This document shows positions 16,960 through 24,971 of a DNA stretch of 64,000 nt, piece after piece (within the stretch, counting starts at the first letter, position 1; every line of letters begins with the position of its first letter). The stretch is from Aliidiomarina sanyensis (GTDB lineage: Bacteria > Pseudomonadota > Gammaproteobacteria > Enterobacterales > Alteromonadaceae). Where the stretch lies: assembly GCF_003987175.1 (NCBI RefSeq), contig NZ_PIPM01000001.1, positions 62,001 to 126,000 on the forward strand, written 5' to 3'. Below the pieces are notes generated by a model. The model was not told the origin of the DNA, ran no database searches, and saw only the letters and a program-made list of their open reading frames with translations. The position numbers and the translations under genes were made by a program.

Positions 16960-17331
16960 CTAATTGTTGAATTCAGCTTCATAAGCGGAATCACCCCACG
17001 CAAAGAGCTCGTCATTGACGAATAACAAAGGAGTGGTTTCATCGCGTGTGGTCATCCCATCGGATTTCACATGATGCGTCCGATAAAACAAAATCAGCAC
17101 ATCCCCACGTAAACTGGTCCGTGCTTCACTGATATCGGGCGGCCCGAGTAAGCGCAAAACCTCATCTCGATGGGTGCCGATCTTAAGACGCCCAATATAT
17201 TTTCGATTAAAGATTTCGCGCTCACGCCAGGTCATGGTTTCTGGATTTGCAGTATAAAACTGCTGTATGCCCACAAAGACGAGGGCATACAGGGCAAAAC
17301 CCGCAAACATAATCAGAAACCCTTTCTTCAT
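16960..17331 (-). CDS. DUF3192 family membrane-anchored protein
   Basis: A 123-residue protein with one N-terminal hydrophobic segment (about residues 3-22, either an uncleaved anchor or signal) and a C-terminal domain of the DUF3192 type: NRKYIGRLKIGTHRDEVLRLLGPPD, then VLILFYRTHHVKSDGMTTRDETTPLLF. The first of these resembles the SmpA/OmlA (BamE-like) fold pattern of small envelope proteins. Function not established. ATG 17331 is two bases after the ppnN stop and has AAAGG six bases upstream (inside the end of ppnN), so the two are probably cotranscribed and translationally coupled. Confidence 0.8.
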   Translation of the reverse strand: MKKGFLIMFAGFALYALVFVGIQQFYTANPETMTWREREIFNRKYIGRLKIGTHRDEVLRLLGPPDISEARTSLRGDVLILFYRTHHVKSDGMTTRDETTPLLFVNDELFAWGDSAYEAEFNN

Positions 17332-17333
17332 CG

Positions 17334-18692
17334 TTAACCTTTTACCACACGATAGCATGGCTGATATTTTGTACCACCTGGAAGCTTCATACGATCCTGT
17401 TGAACGAAGCTTTCGAGCAGTTCATCGAGTTCATGCATTAAATCGGTGTCGCCATGAATCAAATAGGGACCGTGTTTCCGAATTTCACGCAGTCCTGGCT
17501 CTTTCACGTTGCCTGCGACAATGGATGAAAATGCGCGGCGCAGATCCGCAGCCAGCTTTTCTTTCGGCTGGTTCTTACTTAGATTCAACGACGCAACATT
17601 CGTGTGAGTCGGCTCAAACGGCTGTTGGAACTGCTCGTCAATGTGTAATGTCCAGTTGAAGTGATATGCATCACCACTGTCTTGACGGTAGCGCTTCACG
17701 GCCGCCATACCTGTTTGAATGTGTTGGGCTACTGCAACAGGGTCATCGACAATGATTTTATAGTGCTTCGTTGCTTCCTCACCGAGCGTATTGGTGATGA
17801 ATGCATTGACATGTTCCCAATATGCTTTGGCACTACTTGGACCCGTCAGAATGACAGGAAGTGCTTGGTCGTTGTTCTCTGGGTGCATCAGAATACCCAA
17901 CAGATACAACAACTCTTCCGCGGTGCCTGCACCACCGGGGAAAATAATAATGGCGTGTGCGCAGCGCACAAAGGCTTCGAGGCGTTTCTCAATGTCTGGC
18001 ATGATAACCAGCTCATTCACGATTGGATTCGGTGGCTCCGCAGCGATAATTCCCGGCTCGGTTAATCCGAAGTAGCGAGCATCTTTTACGCGTTGTTTTG
18101 CATGGCCAATCGTTGCCCCTTTCATTGGGCCCTTCATCGCGCCGGGCCCGCATCCTGTGCAAACGTTGAAGCCCCGTAAGCCTAATTCATAACCGACGAC
18201 TTTGGTGTATTTGTACTCGATTTCAGAAATGGAGTGCCCGCCCCAGCAAACCACCATATCAGGCTCTTGAATTGGTTTTACCACACCCGCGTTGCGGAGG
18301 ATGTCAAACACCACATGAGTTAAATGGCGTGTGCTAAGACTTTGCAAGACATCTGCGGGGTATTTCTCACCCACAAACAGAATATCCCGGAGGACCGCTT
18401 CCACATGCTCCCGTATCCCGACAATAAGCTCCCCATCAACGAATGCGGAGGGTGGGGGATTGATCAACTCAAGCTTCACTCCGCGTTCGCGGCGTAAAAC
18501 GTTAACTTCAAAATCAGTGTACTGATCAAAAATATCGGCGCTATTGTCTGTATGACTGCCAACGTTAAGCACCGCCAGCACGCAGTTCCGGAAAAGGCGA
18601 TAGAGCGGGCTGTCGGTTGATTGTTGCAGGCGGTCAATTTCTACCTGCGAAAGCAGGGACATACTGCCCTGTGGGGATAATGAAATTCTCAT
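17334..18692 (-). CDS. ppnN: Pyrimidine/purine nucleotide 5'-monophosphate nucleosidase
   Basis: Cleaves nucleoside monophosphates (notably GMP, IMP, UMP) to ribose 5-phosphate and free base; in E. coli PpnN (YgdH) is stimulated by (p)ppGpp. The 452-residue length matches the 454 of E. coli. It has the LOG/YgdH layout, with the [14 protein letters not shown] and [19 protein letters not shown] phosphate-binding and catalytic motifs of the lysine-decarboxylase-like fold. ATG 18692 follows GAGGAGA and starts at the conserved [13 protein letters not shown]; the frame opens earlier at 18746 without support. It neighbours queF, as in E. coli (syd-queF-ppnN). Confidence 0.93.
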   Translation of the reverse strand: MRISLSPQGSMSLLSQVEIDRLQQSTDSPLYRLFRNCVLAVLNVGSHTDNSADIFDQYTDFEVNVLRRERGVKLELINPPPSAFVDGELIVGIREHVEAVLRDILFVGEKYPADVLQSLSTRHLTHVVFDILRNAGVVKPIQEPDMVVCWGGHSISEIEYKYTKVVGYELGLRGFNVCTGCGPGAMKGPMKGATIGHAKQRVKDARYFGLTEPGIIAAEPPNPIVNELVIMPDIEKRLEAFVRCAHAIIIFPGGAGTAEELLYLLGILMHPENNDQALPVILTGPSSAKAYWEHVNAFITNTLGEEATKHYKIIVDDPVAVAQHIQTGMAAVKRYRQDSGDAYHFNWTLHIDEQFQQPFEPTHTNVASLNLSKNQPKEKLAADLRRAFSSIVAGNVKEPGLREIRKHGPYLIHGDTDLMHELDELLESFVQQDRMKLPGGTKYQPCYRVVKG

Positions 18693-18756
18693 GATTAAAT
18701 GGTTCTCCTCAGTGCCCGTTTTCCTTAGGCAGCTGTTGTTCGTCATGTTCTTTTTT

Positions 18757-18802
18757 GAATTTTTAGAATTCGCGCGCGTTAGACTACCAGAAACCTAACG
18801 CG
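18757..18802. repeat. Inverted repeats upstream of ppnN
   Basis: Two adjacent palindromes lie in the 203-base gap between ppnN and queF: GAATT-TTTAG-AATTC (18757-18771) and an 8-bp stem CGCGTTAG / CTAACGCG (18775-18782 with 18795-18802). Neither is followed by a clear U-tract on the minus strand. They could be an operator or part of a queF terminator; the rest of the gap shows nothing recognisable. Confidence 0.4.
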
Positions 18803-18895
18803 ACGGCATCTTATGAAGAGAAGATACGCAGGAAACTGCCGAATGATCAACTTTGATTCGTGTAAGCGAAGCCATTGATTAGTCGAGAGCCGGCT

Positions 18896-19765
18896 TTATT
18901 GGCGGACCAATCGGCGGCGTAATAGCAGTTCGGGATCCAGGACCAAATTTTGTCCGTGGGAATAGCGTAATGGATTGATATCTAAGCCTCCACGACGGGT
19001 GTAACGCGCGAGAACCAGCAACGATTCACATTTCGCATACTTCATTAAATCGGTGTAGATGCGCTCGACACATTGTTCATGAAATTCATTATGGGAGCGG
19101 AACGAAATAAGATAGGCCAAGAGCACAGATGGATTTAACTTTGGACCTTGGTAATGGATATAGACGGATCCCCAATCGGGTTGATTGGTGATCAAACAGT
19201 TCGATTTTAATAGATGACTATGAAGTTGCTCAGTCGTTACCTGACCCGATGGATCGCAGATATTCTGAAGCAGCTCCGGTGCATAGTCGTAGGTGCTGAC
19301 AGTGAGTGGCGCTTGGTCAATGCACTGGCTTTCCCAGTGATGGATACTTCGTGCGGTATATGCATCGAGGGAATAGATTCGGACCGCAACCGGAACGCCG
19401 GCACAGGCTGATAGATCAGTTTGCAATTGGTGTTGAACGGCCTCAGTCGATGGGAAAGTTGTTTGATTAAATCCGTTGAGATAAAGCTTGAAGGACTTCG
19501 ATTCAATCAAATTTGGGCTCGTTACTGGAACCTCGACTTCCAAAATAGCAACTGCTGGGACACCCGATGGTTGGAGCCATGACAGTTCATATCCGGTCCA
19601 TAAATCGACCCCCTCGAATGGTAATGCATCATCACGCAGTTCGATTTCTTCACGATTCAAGGCACGGGGAACCGGATGTAACAGATTTGCATCAAAATGT
19701 TCTGGATAATCGGTTACTTGTCCGAGTGTTAAGTGTCCCATGGCCGTGTTGTGGTTTTCTGGCAT
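18896..19765 (-). CDS. queF: NADPH-dependent 7-cyano-7-deazaguanine (preQ0) reductase, long form
   Basis: Reduces the nitrile of preQ0 to the amine preQ1 in queuosine biosynthesis. At 289 residues it is the two-domain (YqcD) form, like the 282-residue E. coli enzyme. The QueF motif ESKSFKLYLNGFNQT is present near residue 90 and the catalytic cysteine C190 sits in SNCLITNQPDWG, the same position as in E. coli. ATG 19765 has AGAGGA upstream. It is divergent from syd with only 60 bases between the starts. I saw no preQ1 riboswitch upstream. Confidence 0.95.
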   Translation of the reverse strand: MPENHNTAMGHLTLGQVTDYPEHFDANLLHPVPRALNREEIELRDDALPFEGVDLWTGYELSWLQPSGVPAVAILEVEVPVTSPNLIESKSFKLYLNGFNQTTFPSTEAVQHQLQTDLSACAGVPVAVRIYSLDAYTARSIHHWESQCIDQAPLTVSTYDYAPELLQNICDPSGQVTTEQLHSHLLKSNCLITNQPDWGSVYIHYQGPKLNPSVLLAYLISFRSHNEFHEQCVERIYTDLMKYAKCESLLVLARYTRRGGLDINPLRYSHGQNLVLDPELLLRRRLVRQ

Positions 19766-19825
19766 TACATCAATCCTCTGCGTAGAATGACTTCTATTGT
19801 AAAAAGAAAAGGGCCCGGAGACCAG

Positions 19826-20383
19826 ATGACAAATGCAACCACAGCGCTCGCTGAATTACATGAGCGTTATGCCGCTTGTTATGCGGCAAAGGAGCGGCAC
19901 CCAACAACAGAATACATCAGCGGTTGGAATGCCCCCTGTTATCGCGGTAAACCCGCATCCGGTGAAATCGGTTGGGAAGCGGTTCCACAAGAGCCTGAGC
20001 TTGATTTCTCGGGTGTCGAACATGCGCTAGAGATGTCTATTGACCAAGGTGTGAAGGATTTTTACAAGGCCTATTATGCGGGCGATATGTATGTTCGGTT
20101 TCGTGATCGACCCCTGGTGCTTTTGCAGGTCATCCATCCAGAAGACGGTGAGCGCCTCCTGAAAAACTTGATTGGTCATGTGATGATGAAGCAGCGGCTT
20201 GAGCAAGCGGTCACGTTATTTATCGGGTTGACTGATGAAGATGATTTGATGTTAACCGTGAATAATCAGACCGGAGCGGTGGGGCTCGAGTACGTAGGCA
20301 AGGATCAGCATGAGATTTTGGCCGGTGACATGGAGTCTTTTCTTCGGCGGTTAGACCCTGTATATGTAGATGAATCGGAATGA
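19826..20383 (+). CDS. syd: SecY-interacting protein Syd
   Basis: Cytosolic protein that binds SecY and is proposed to monitor or dissociate faulty SecYEG translocons. The 185-residue length agrees with E. coli Syd (181). Recognised by the conserved FYKAYYAGDMYVRF segment, the acidic ..IGLTDEDDLMLTVNNQTGAVGLEYVG region and the C-terminal FLRRLDPV. ATG 19826 has CGGAG five bases upstream and begins where family similarity begins; the frame opens at 19733 inside queF. Adjacent, divergent queF is the usual neighbour. Confidence 0.92.
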   Translation: MTNATTALAELHERYAACYAAKERHPTTEYISGWNAPCYRGKPASGEIGWEAVPQEPELDFSGVEHALEMSIDQGVKDFYKAYYAGDMYVRFRDRPLVLLQVIHPEDGERLLKNLIGHVMMKQRLEQAVTLFIGLTDEDDLMLTVNNQTGAVGLEYVGKDQHEILAGDMESFLRRLDPVYVDESE

Positions 20384-20409
20384 GCGTAAACCTTCGAGAG
20401 TGAGTCGTT

Positions 20410-21078
20410 ATGTCTTCAATTGCATCTGCCGAACATCAAGAACAGCACAGCCTTCAAGCTGCTTCCGGAGAACTCCTTTATCTTGGTGATGAGCATCTCG
20501 CCTCTGCCGCTTCGCTGCTGTTTCAAGCGTACAGAGATGATCCGCTGTTTCAGAGAATCTTTGTTTTTGAGAAAGAAGGCTATGAGCAACGGCTGCGGGC
20601 GGCCATTCGGGAAGAGCTGATGTTCTTTAAGACCAGCGAACAGCCGATGTATGGTTGGTTTGATGGAGATACCTTAGAGGGCGTTGTTTGCTTGACGCGA
20701 GCGGGTGCAGAATGGGCACCACAACGCGTCTGGCACTGGCGGTTACGTATGCTTCTGACAGCAGGGTTTGTAAGTACCCGTCAAATGCTCGAAAAAGAGC
20801 GTGTGATTGCAGAGGCGATGCCAGTAAATGATTACCACATGCTCTCCTTTATAGCAGTGCATCCTCGTTACCAGCAACAAGGTTTAGGGGCCCTCTTGGT
20901 GAAGGCTGCTGATAATATTCTGTCGGAAGTCCCTGAATCGGCCGGTATTGCGGTCTTCGCAACGCGCCCGGAGTATGCGCGCTTTTTTCGGCAACGGGGT
21001 TATGTTGAATTACGCGATGTGCAGGTCGATTCAATTCGTGGTCAACTGTTATTTCACAGCCGAGATGATTTGGGCTGA
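20410..21078 (+). CDS. GNAT-family N-acetyltransferase
   Basis: A 222-residue acetyltransferase-like protein. The acetyl-CoA binding motif A is visible as VHPRYQQQGLGALLVKAA around residues 155-172, followed by a strand with FATRPEYARFFRQRGYVEL, a typical GNAT C-terminus. The N-terminal part (FQAYRDDPLFQRIF) resembles the DPxF segment of the group containing puromycin-like and other small-molecule acetyltransferases. Substrate unknown. It starts 26 bases after syd on the same strand and may be cotranscribed with it; the lysC promoter follows 32 bases after the stop. Confidence 0.85.
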   Translation: MSSIASAEHQEQHSLQAASGELLYLGDEHLASAASLLFQAYRDDPLFQRIFVFEKEGYEQRLRAAIREELMFFKTSEQPMYGWFDGDTLEGVVCLTRAGAEWAPQRVWHWRLRMLLTAGFVSTRQMLEKERVIAEAMPVNDYHMLSFIAVHPRYQQQGLGALLVKAADNILSEVPESAGIAVFATRPEYARFFRQRGYVELRDVQVDSIRGQLLFHSRDDLG

Positions 21079-21110
21079 GTTCAAAAAAACATCAGTTAAT
21101 CGCCTTGGGC

Positions 21111-21139
21111 TTGACATCAACTCTGATTTTCAGTCAAAT
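21111..21139 (+). promoter_or_regulatory. Sigma-70 promoter of lysC
   Basis: Consensus -35 TTGACA (21111-21116), exactly 17-base spacer, and TCAAAT (21134-21139) as -10. Transcription would begin near 21146 and read through the lysine riboswitch. Position and sequence agree well. Confidence 0.8.
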
Positions 21140-21182
21140 TCCGCCCCTTGCTCAATTGGCACTTTGCGAGCCTTATTGAGCA

Positions 21183-21353
21183 CCAGAAGAGGAGCGTTAC
21201 CCAGGTAGAGCACTGGAAGGCACCATGGCCTGTTGAACGTGTTTGAGGGGGAGTAACGCCGAGGTTAATCATGGCATGGGGCGTGGTTGATCGGTCGACC
21301 GGGTTGAATCCCGTAGGCTGTCACCTATTCATTCTCAGGTGGAGAGCTTCTGG
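21183..21353 (+). promoter_or_regulatory. Lysine riboswitch (L box) aptamer
   Basis: The conserved L-box blocks occur in order: CCAGAAGAGGAGCG (21183-), GTTACCCAGGTA, a GGGGGAGTAACGCCGAGGT block (about 21247-21265), GGTTGAATCCC, GGCTGTCACC (21317-21326) and GTGGAGAGCTTCTGG. The closing P1 helix is CCAGAAG (21183-21189) with CTTCTGG (21347-21353). The blocks match those of the E. coli lysC leader. The aptamer binds L-lysine and should lower expression of the downstream aspartokinase gene. Confidence 0.93.
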
Positions 21354-21364
21354 AGCGATGCCTT

Positions 21365-21422
21365 AACCGGCTTCCGGTTTTGTTCCGTTCCTGAACTCTC
21401 CGAACACGCAAAAGGTTCGGAG
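21365..21422 (+). promoter_or_regulatory. Expression platform of the lysine riboswitch with sequestered lysC ribosome-binding site
   Basis: Two hairpins follow the aptamer. A short one (AACCGG / CCGGTT, 21365-21370 with 21374-21379) is followed by TTG and could be a weak terminator. The second pairs CTCCGAAC (21398-21405) with GTTCGGAG (21415-21422), and its 3' arm holds the GGAG Shine-Dalgarno of lysC (ATG 21425). An alternative pairing of GGAGAG-C-TTC (21341-21350) with GAACTCTCC (21393-21401) would break P1 and free the ribosome-binding site. This suggests translational control; the pairing was done by eye. Confidence 0.65.
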
Positions 21423-21424
21423 TT

Positions 21425-22834
21425 ATGACACAATCAAAGTCTGTAGCGAGGTCTGTAGCGAGAGAAACCCCAACCACGGGGCTTGTCGTTGCTAAATTCG
21501 GCGGAACATCCGTCGCAGATTATCCCGCACTCCTGCGCTGTGCGCACATCATCGAAAACAATCCTATGACGCGCATTGTGGTCGTCAGCGCCGCCGCCGG
21601 TGTGACGAATCGTTTGGCCGCGTTATCCGCGGGTATTGACGAGCAGGCAGAACGCCAGCGCCTATTAAGCGAAATCATGGATATCCAACATCGGATTACC
21701 GCGGAACTCAAACCACGTCCCGAGGCGAGTGCACAATTACGCGAGTACTTAGTTCTGATGGCCCAGTACAGCGAGTTGATTGCCGAAGGAGCGGGCGATG
21801 GTGGAACACCTGACGCCTTGCTGGCGCTCGGAGAACGTTGTTCGAGTCTATTGCTCGCAGAGTTACTCCAACAGCGCGGGGTTCAAGCGAGAGATTTCAA
21901 CGCGTGTGAGGTGATTCGTACCGACAGTCATTTTGGGCACGCGGAACCGCGTCCAAAACGAATTGGGATGTTGGCCCGCGAATTTCTTTTACCTGTTATT
22001 CAAGACGAGGTTGCCGTAACGCAAGGTTTTATTGGTGCAGATGCAGCGATGCGCACAACCACCTTAGGGCGTGGTGGGTCTGACTATAGCGCTGCATTAT
22101 TCGCGGAAGCTGTTCGAGCACAGTCACTGGAAATCTGGACGGATGTTGACGGTATTTATACTTGCGATCCGCGACAAGTGCCAAAAGCACGCCCCATTGC
22201 GGAATTAACCTTTGCGGAAGCTGCAGAAATGGCGACATTTGGCGCAAAGATTTTACATCCAGCAACCTTATTGCCGGCACAACGCGGGGCGATTCCGGTA
22301 TTTGTCGGATGCTCTCGTGAGCCAGAAAAGCCGGGAACCTGGATCCGAAACCAAACAGCATCACGTCCTGTGTGCCGCGCTTTGAGTGTCCGTCGAGGTC
22401 AGACGCTGCTGACGGTTCGTAGCTTAAATATGCTTCACGCGCGTGGCTTTCTCGCGGAACTCTTTGCGACTCTAGCACGTCACAGAATTTCCGTGGACCT
22501 CATTACAACATCTGAGGTTTCTGTCGCTTTAACTCTCGATCCGACCGGCTCTCACTCATCGGGACGCAAGTTAGTAACCGAAGCCTTGTTGGCCGATTTG
22601 AAAAAACTCTGCGATGTATCGGTCGAGGAAGGGTTAGCCTTAGTGGCAGTGATAGGTCATCAGCTAACGTCCACTCCCGATGTTGCGAGCCGACTGTTTA
22701 GCATGATTGGTGCGCGAAACATTCGGATGGTCAGTCATGGGGCGAGTCCGAATAACCTGTGCTTTCTTGTCCACGAAGCGGATGCAAGTGATGTCTTGCA
22801 GACGTTGCATCGAGGATTTCTCGAGAACCCGTAA
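21425..22834 (+). CDS. lysC: Aspartokinase III, lysine-sensitive
   Basis: Phosphorylates L-aspartate, the first step to lysine, threonine and methionine. The 469-residue single-function protein has the kinase motif KFGGTSV near residue 24, GRGGSDYSA near 217, and two C-terminal ACT domains (from about residue 320), where lysine would inhibit. Length and domain order match E. coli LysC (449); the lysine riboswitch upstream supports the assignment to the lysine-specific isozyme. The N-terminus is about 18 residues longer than E. coli and contains an in-frame duplication of 12 bases (SVAR repeated). Its end is convergent with the DUF3301 gene, 26 bases away, with no clear terminator. Confidence 0.95.
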   Translation: MTQSKSVARSVARETPTTGLVVAKFGGTSVADYPALLRCAHIIENNPMTRIVVVSAAAGVTNRLAALSAGIDEQAERQRLLSEIMDIQHRITAELKPRPEASAQLREYLVLMAQYSELIAEGAGDGGTPDALLALGERCSSLLLAELLQQRGVQARDFNACEVIRTDSHFGHAEPRPKRIGMLAREFLLPVIQDEVAVTQGFIGADAAMRTTTLGRGGSDYSAALFAEAVRAQSLEIWTDVDGIYTCDPRQVPKARPIAELTFAEAAEMATFGAKILHPATLLPAQRGAIPVFVGCSREPEKPGTWIRNQTASRPVCRALSVRRGQTLLTVRSLNMLHARGFLAELFATLARHRISVDLITTSEVSVALTLDPTGSHSSGRKLVTEALLADLKKLCDVSVEEGLALVAVIGHQLTSTPDVASRLFSMIGARNIRMVSHGASPNNLCFLVHEADASDVLQTLHRGFLENP

Positions 22835-22860
22835 GTTTTTATGGTTTTCTCTGGTTGCGG

Positions 22861-23442
22861 TTATCCCAGCCCATCACTATTGGAAGTGTGAGAGTCGATA
22901 GTGAATGGTGCTGGGGTCGCATCCGGTGATTCGTTTTTAAATACCGCATCAACAATCTCGTCGTCTGTTGATGTGGTTTCCTCCTGATGTCCGAGTCCCT
23001 TGCTTGCAGCTTGCCACGGAGCAACAGCAGGGAGCGTGCCGTAGGTGATACGAAATTGGTGGCGCGGTGGCTCTGAGGCGCGCTGCGTTGATTTTGCGCC
23101 TGTCGCTTCGGGGGACACATCTTCTGCGGACGGTTCGGTTGATTGGCGGTAGGTTGGCAGGGTGTAATCCAACATATGCCGATTCATCAAAATCACCGTT
23201 GCTTCATAGCGCGACTGACTGTCACTGCTAAATCCAAACACAAAAGTAGCTTCCCAGCCTGTTCGCGGGCGAAAACGGGGACGTCCTGAATGGCGCGCAA
23301 TATCCAAAAACTGAAGTTTGTAGCGCTTACAGAGTGCTTCTGCATGTTGTCGCGCAAATTCCTCTTGCATCCGCCACTGCCAAAACAAGTAGCCGAGCAA
23401 TAACAAGCTAAGAAGAACAACGAGCTCGAGCAAATTGATCAT
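22861..23442 (-). CDS. DUF3301 domain membrane protein
   Basis: A 193-residue protein with an N-terminal membrane helix (about residues 3-21, LLELVVLLSLLLLGYLFW) followed by the DUF3301 signature: basic/aromatic WQWRMQEEFARQHAEALCKRYKLQFLDIA and RPRTGWEATFVFGFSSD. The last 90 residues are low-complexity and acidic and are probably disordered. Function unknown. It overlaps the upstream DUF3549 gene by 4 bases (ATGA), so the two are translationally coupled; the pair travels with yqcC-truC in Vibrio and Shewanella relatives, as I recall. Confidence 0.8.
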   Translation of the reverse strand: MINLLELVVLLSLLLLGYLFWQWRMQEEFARQHAEALCKRYKLQFLDIARHSGRPRFRPRTGWEATFVFGFSSDSQSRYEATVILMNRHMLDYTLPTYRQSTEPSAEDVSPEATGAKSTQRASEPPRHQFRITYGTLPAVAPWQAASKGLGHQEETTSTDDEIVDAVFKNESPDATPAPFTIDSHTSNSDGLG

Positions 23443-24545
23443 GCAGAACGACCTCGTGTGTGCTGTATCAAGGAGTCAATCGCGCGCTGTAAATCCGGTG
23501 AGGAGGGTGGTTGTCGGAGAAGGTTAAGAAGGAGTGGCCGAATGGCCGCCAACATCACCAAGTCTTTAAATGTCTGAACAAAAAGGCTCTCCGAGTGAGC
23601 CGCAAGCGCTTCGATGTACTGCCGTAAATTGTCATAATCAAGTAACGCCTCCCAACTGCGGGCCGCTAGCGTGACCAAGAGTGCCTCTGATGACGGAAAC
23701 GCGTCCAATAATGTCCGCACGCATCCTTGATAATCGGTTGATAGTGATCGTCCGCTGGTCGACCGAAGCAAGCGGAGACTGTGTTCAGAGAGCGTATTTT
23801 GGGCAACATCATGAGCAATGGATTGTGATAAATCCGAAAGCAGCTTAGCCTGTAATGCCTGGGGCAACATCTGATGCTCCATTGCAAGCATAAGCGCATC
23901 AGCGAGAGGTTCTGGCCACTGTGAGTACTGTTCGGATAGATTACTCTGCAGCGCAGCTTGTCCTGGAGCATCCGGGTGCTGCAAACGAGCGATCACATCA
24001 TGAATGCCTTGAATCCCAATGTCTTGCCACCTTGCTTCTTCTTGGACACCACTCAAAAAGCTGTGAGCATCTTCGTAAAATATCGAGGGGGGAAGGTCTA
24101 GGTCTCGGCTGACTTGAGCATGAAACGCTGCGAGCTTCACTTCGTCTGGGGTAAAAAGGTAAGGGTTTTGTTGCAAACGCTCTCGTTGATTTTCATCTAA
24201 CGCCGCCGCTGGATCAGTTCCAAGGGCTTCAACAATGATGCGAAGAAAGTGTTGGCGCGCCGCATGCTGAAAAAGAGCGCGTTCATCCAGAGGTAATTTC
24301 ACAAACCAAATATATGGATCGTGCGCTTGTACATCGGTCCAAAATACTACACCGAGCCAAGCATGTGCTTGTCGAGGGTGAGGGAACGGTTGTTCATCGC
24401 GCTCGATGGAGGCAAAACGTGTGGAGTCTATTGCTTGCACACGTCGACTGAGATCATACACACGAAATTGAGCCGCTTGTTTTTGCTGAGCAGCACCTTG
24501 AGCTGCTGCGGTCAGGAATTCAGTGATGGTGTCGATTGATTGCAT
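23439..24545 (-). CDS. DUF3549 family protein
   Basis: A 368-residue, soluble, mainly helical protein of the DUF3549 family known from Vibrio, Shewanella and relatives; I know of no assigned function. The N-terminus (ITEFLTAAAQ...QFRVYDLSRRV) and the HPRQAHAWLGVVFW..PYIWFVKLPLDERALF block are the recognisable parts; the remainder is leucine-rich helices resembling repeat proteins. ATG 24545 has CGGA seven bases upstream. It is divergent from yqcC (90-base gap) and coupled to the DUF3301 gene downstream. Confidence 0.8.
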   Translation of the reverse strand: MQSIDTITEFLTAAAQGAAQQKQAAQFRVYDLSRRVQAIDSTRFASIERDEQPFPHPRQAHAWLGVVFWTDVQAHDPYIWFVKLPLDERALFQHAARQHFLRIIVEALGTDPAAALDENQRERLQQNPYLFTPDEVKLAAFHAQVSRDLDLPPSIFYEDAHSFLSGVQEEARWQDIGIQGIHDVIARLQHPDAPGQAALQSNLSEQYSQWPEPLADALMLAMEHQMLPQALQAKLLSDLSQSIAHDVAQNTLSEHSLRLLRSTSGRSLSTDYQGCVRTLLDAFPSSEALLVTLAARSWEALLDYDNLRQYIEALAAHSESLFVQTFKDLVMLAAIRPLLLNLLRQPPSSPDLQRAIDSLIQHTRGRSA

Positions 24546-24635
24546 GGTTTTCCGTTATAATCTGTCTCATTCGCCGCCACCGCGGCCTCAAAAATTTACA
24601 TTGCGCTCATTGATTGTAGGAGAACGCTGCTGCTC

Positions 24636-24971
24636 ATGTCCGTTGCCGAACGTACGCTAAGATTACTGACTGAATTAGAACATTCGCTCAAGGAACATTC
24701 ACTGTGGGATGCCACACCACCGTCTCCTCGCGCACTTCAAAGCACCTTGCCATTTGCGACGGATACACTCGAATTTTATCAATGGTTGCAGTTTATCATG
24801 ATCCCCGCGTTACGACAGCGGATTCAAACAAAGCAATCGTTACCAAACGCAATTTCGGTGCATCCGATGGCAATTGAAGTGTGGCGTGGGCAATTACGTG
24901 AATACAAAACGATTATTCTAACGCTCAAGGAAATCGATACATTGTTGGACGGTCACCATGGACGTCACTGA
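24636..24971 (+). CDS. yqcC: YqcC family protein
   Basis: A small 111-residue helical protein of the YqcC (DUF446) family, seen as LTELEHSLKEHSLWDATPPSP at the start and TLEFYQWLQFIMIPALRQRI in the middle. Function is not established; the gene is nearly always found before truC, as here, and its end overlaps the truC start by 14 bases, indicating translational coupling. AGGAGA precedes the ATG by 8-10 bases. A TATAAT box at 24556-24561 may be part of its promoter, but no good -35 is at the right spacing. Confidence 0.9.
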   Translation: MSVAERTLRLLTELEHSLKEHSLWDATPPSPRALQSTLPFATDTLEFYQWLQFIMIPALRQRIQTKQSLPNAISVHPMAIEVWRGQLREYKTIILTLKEIDTLLDGHHGRH

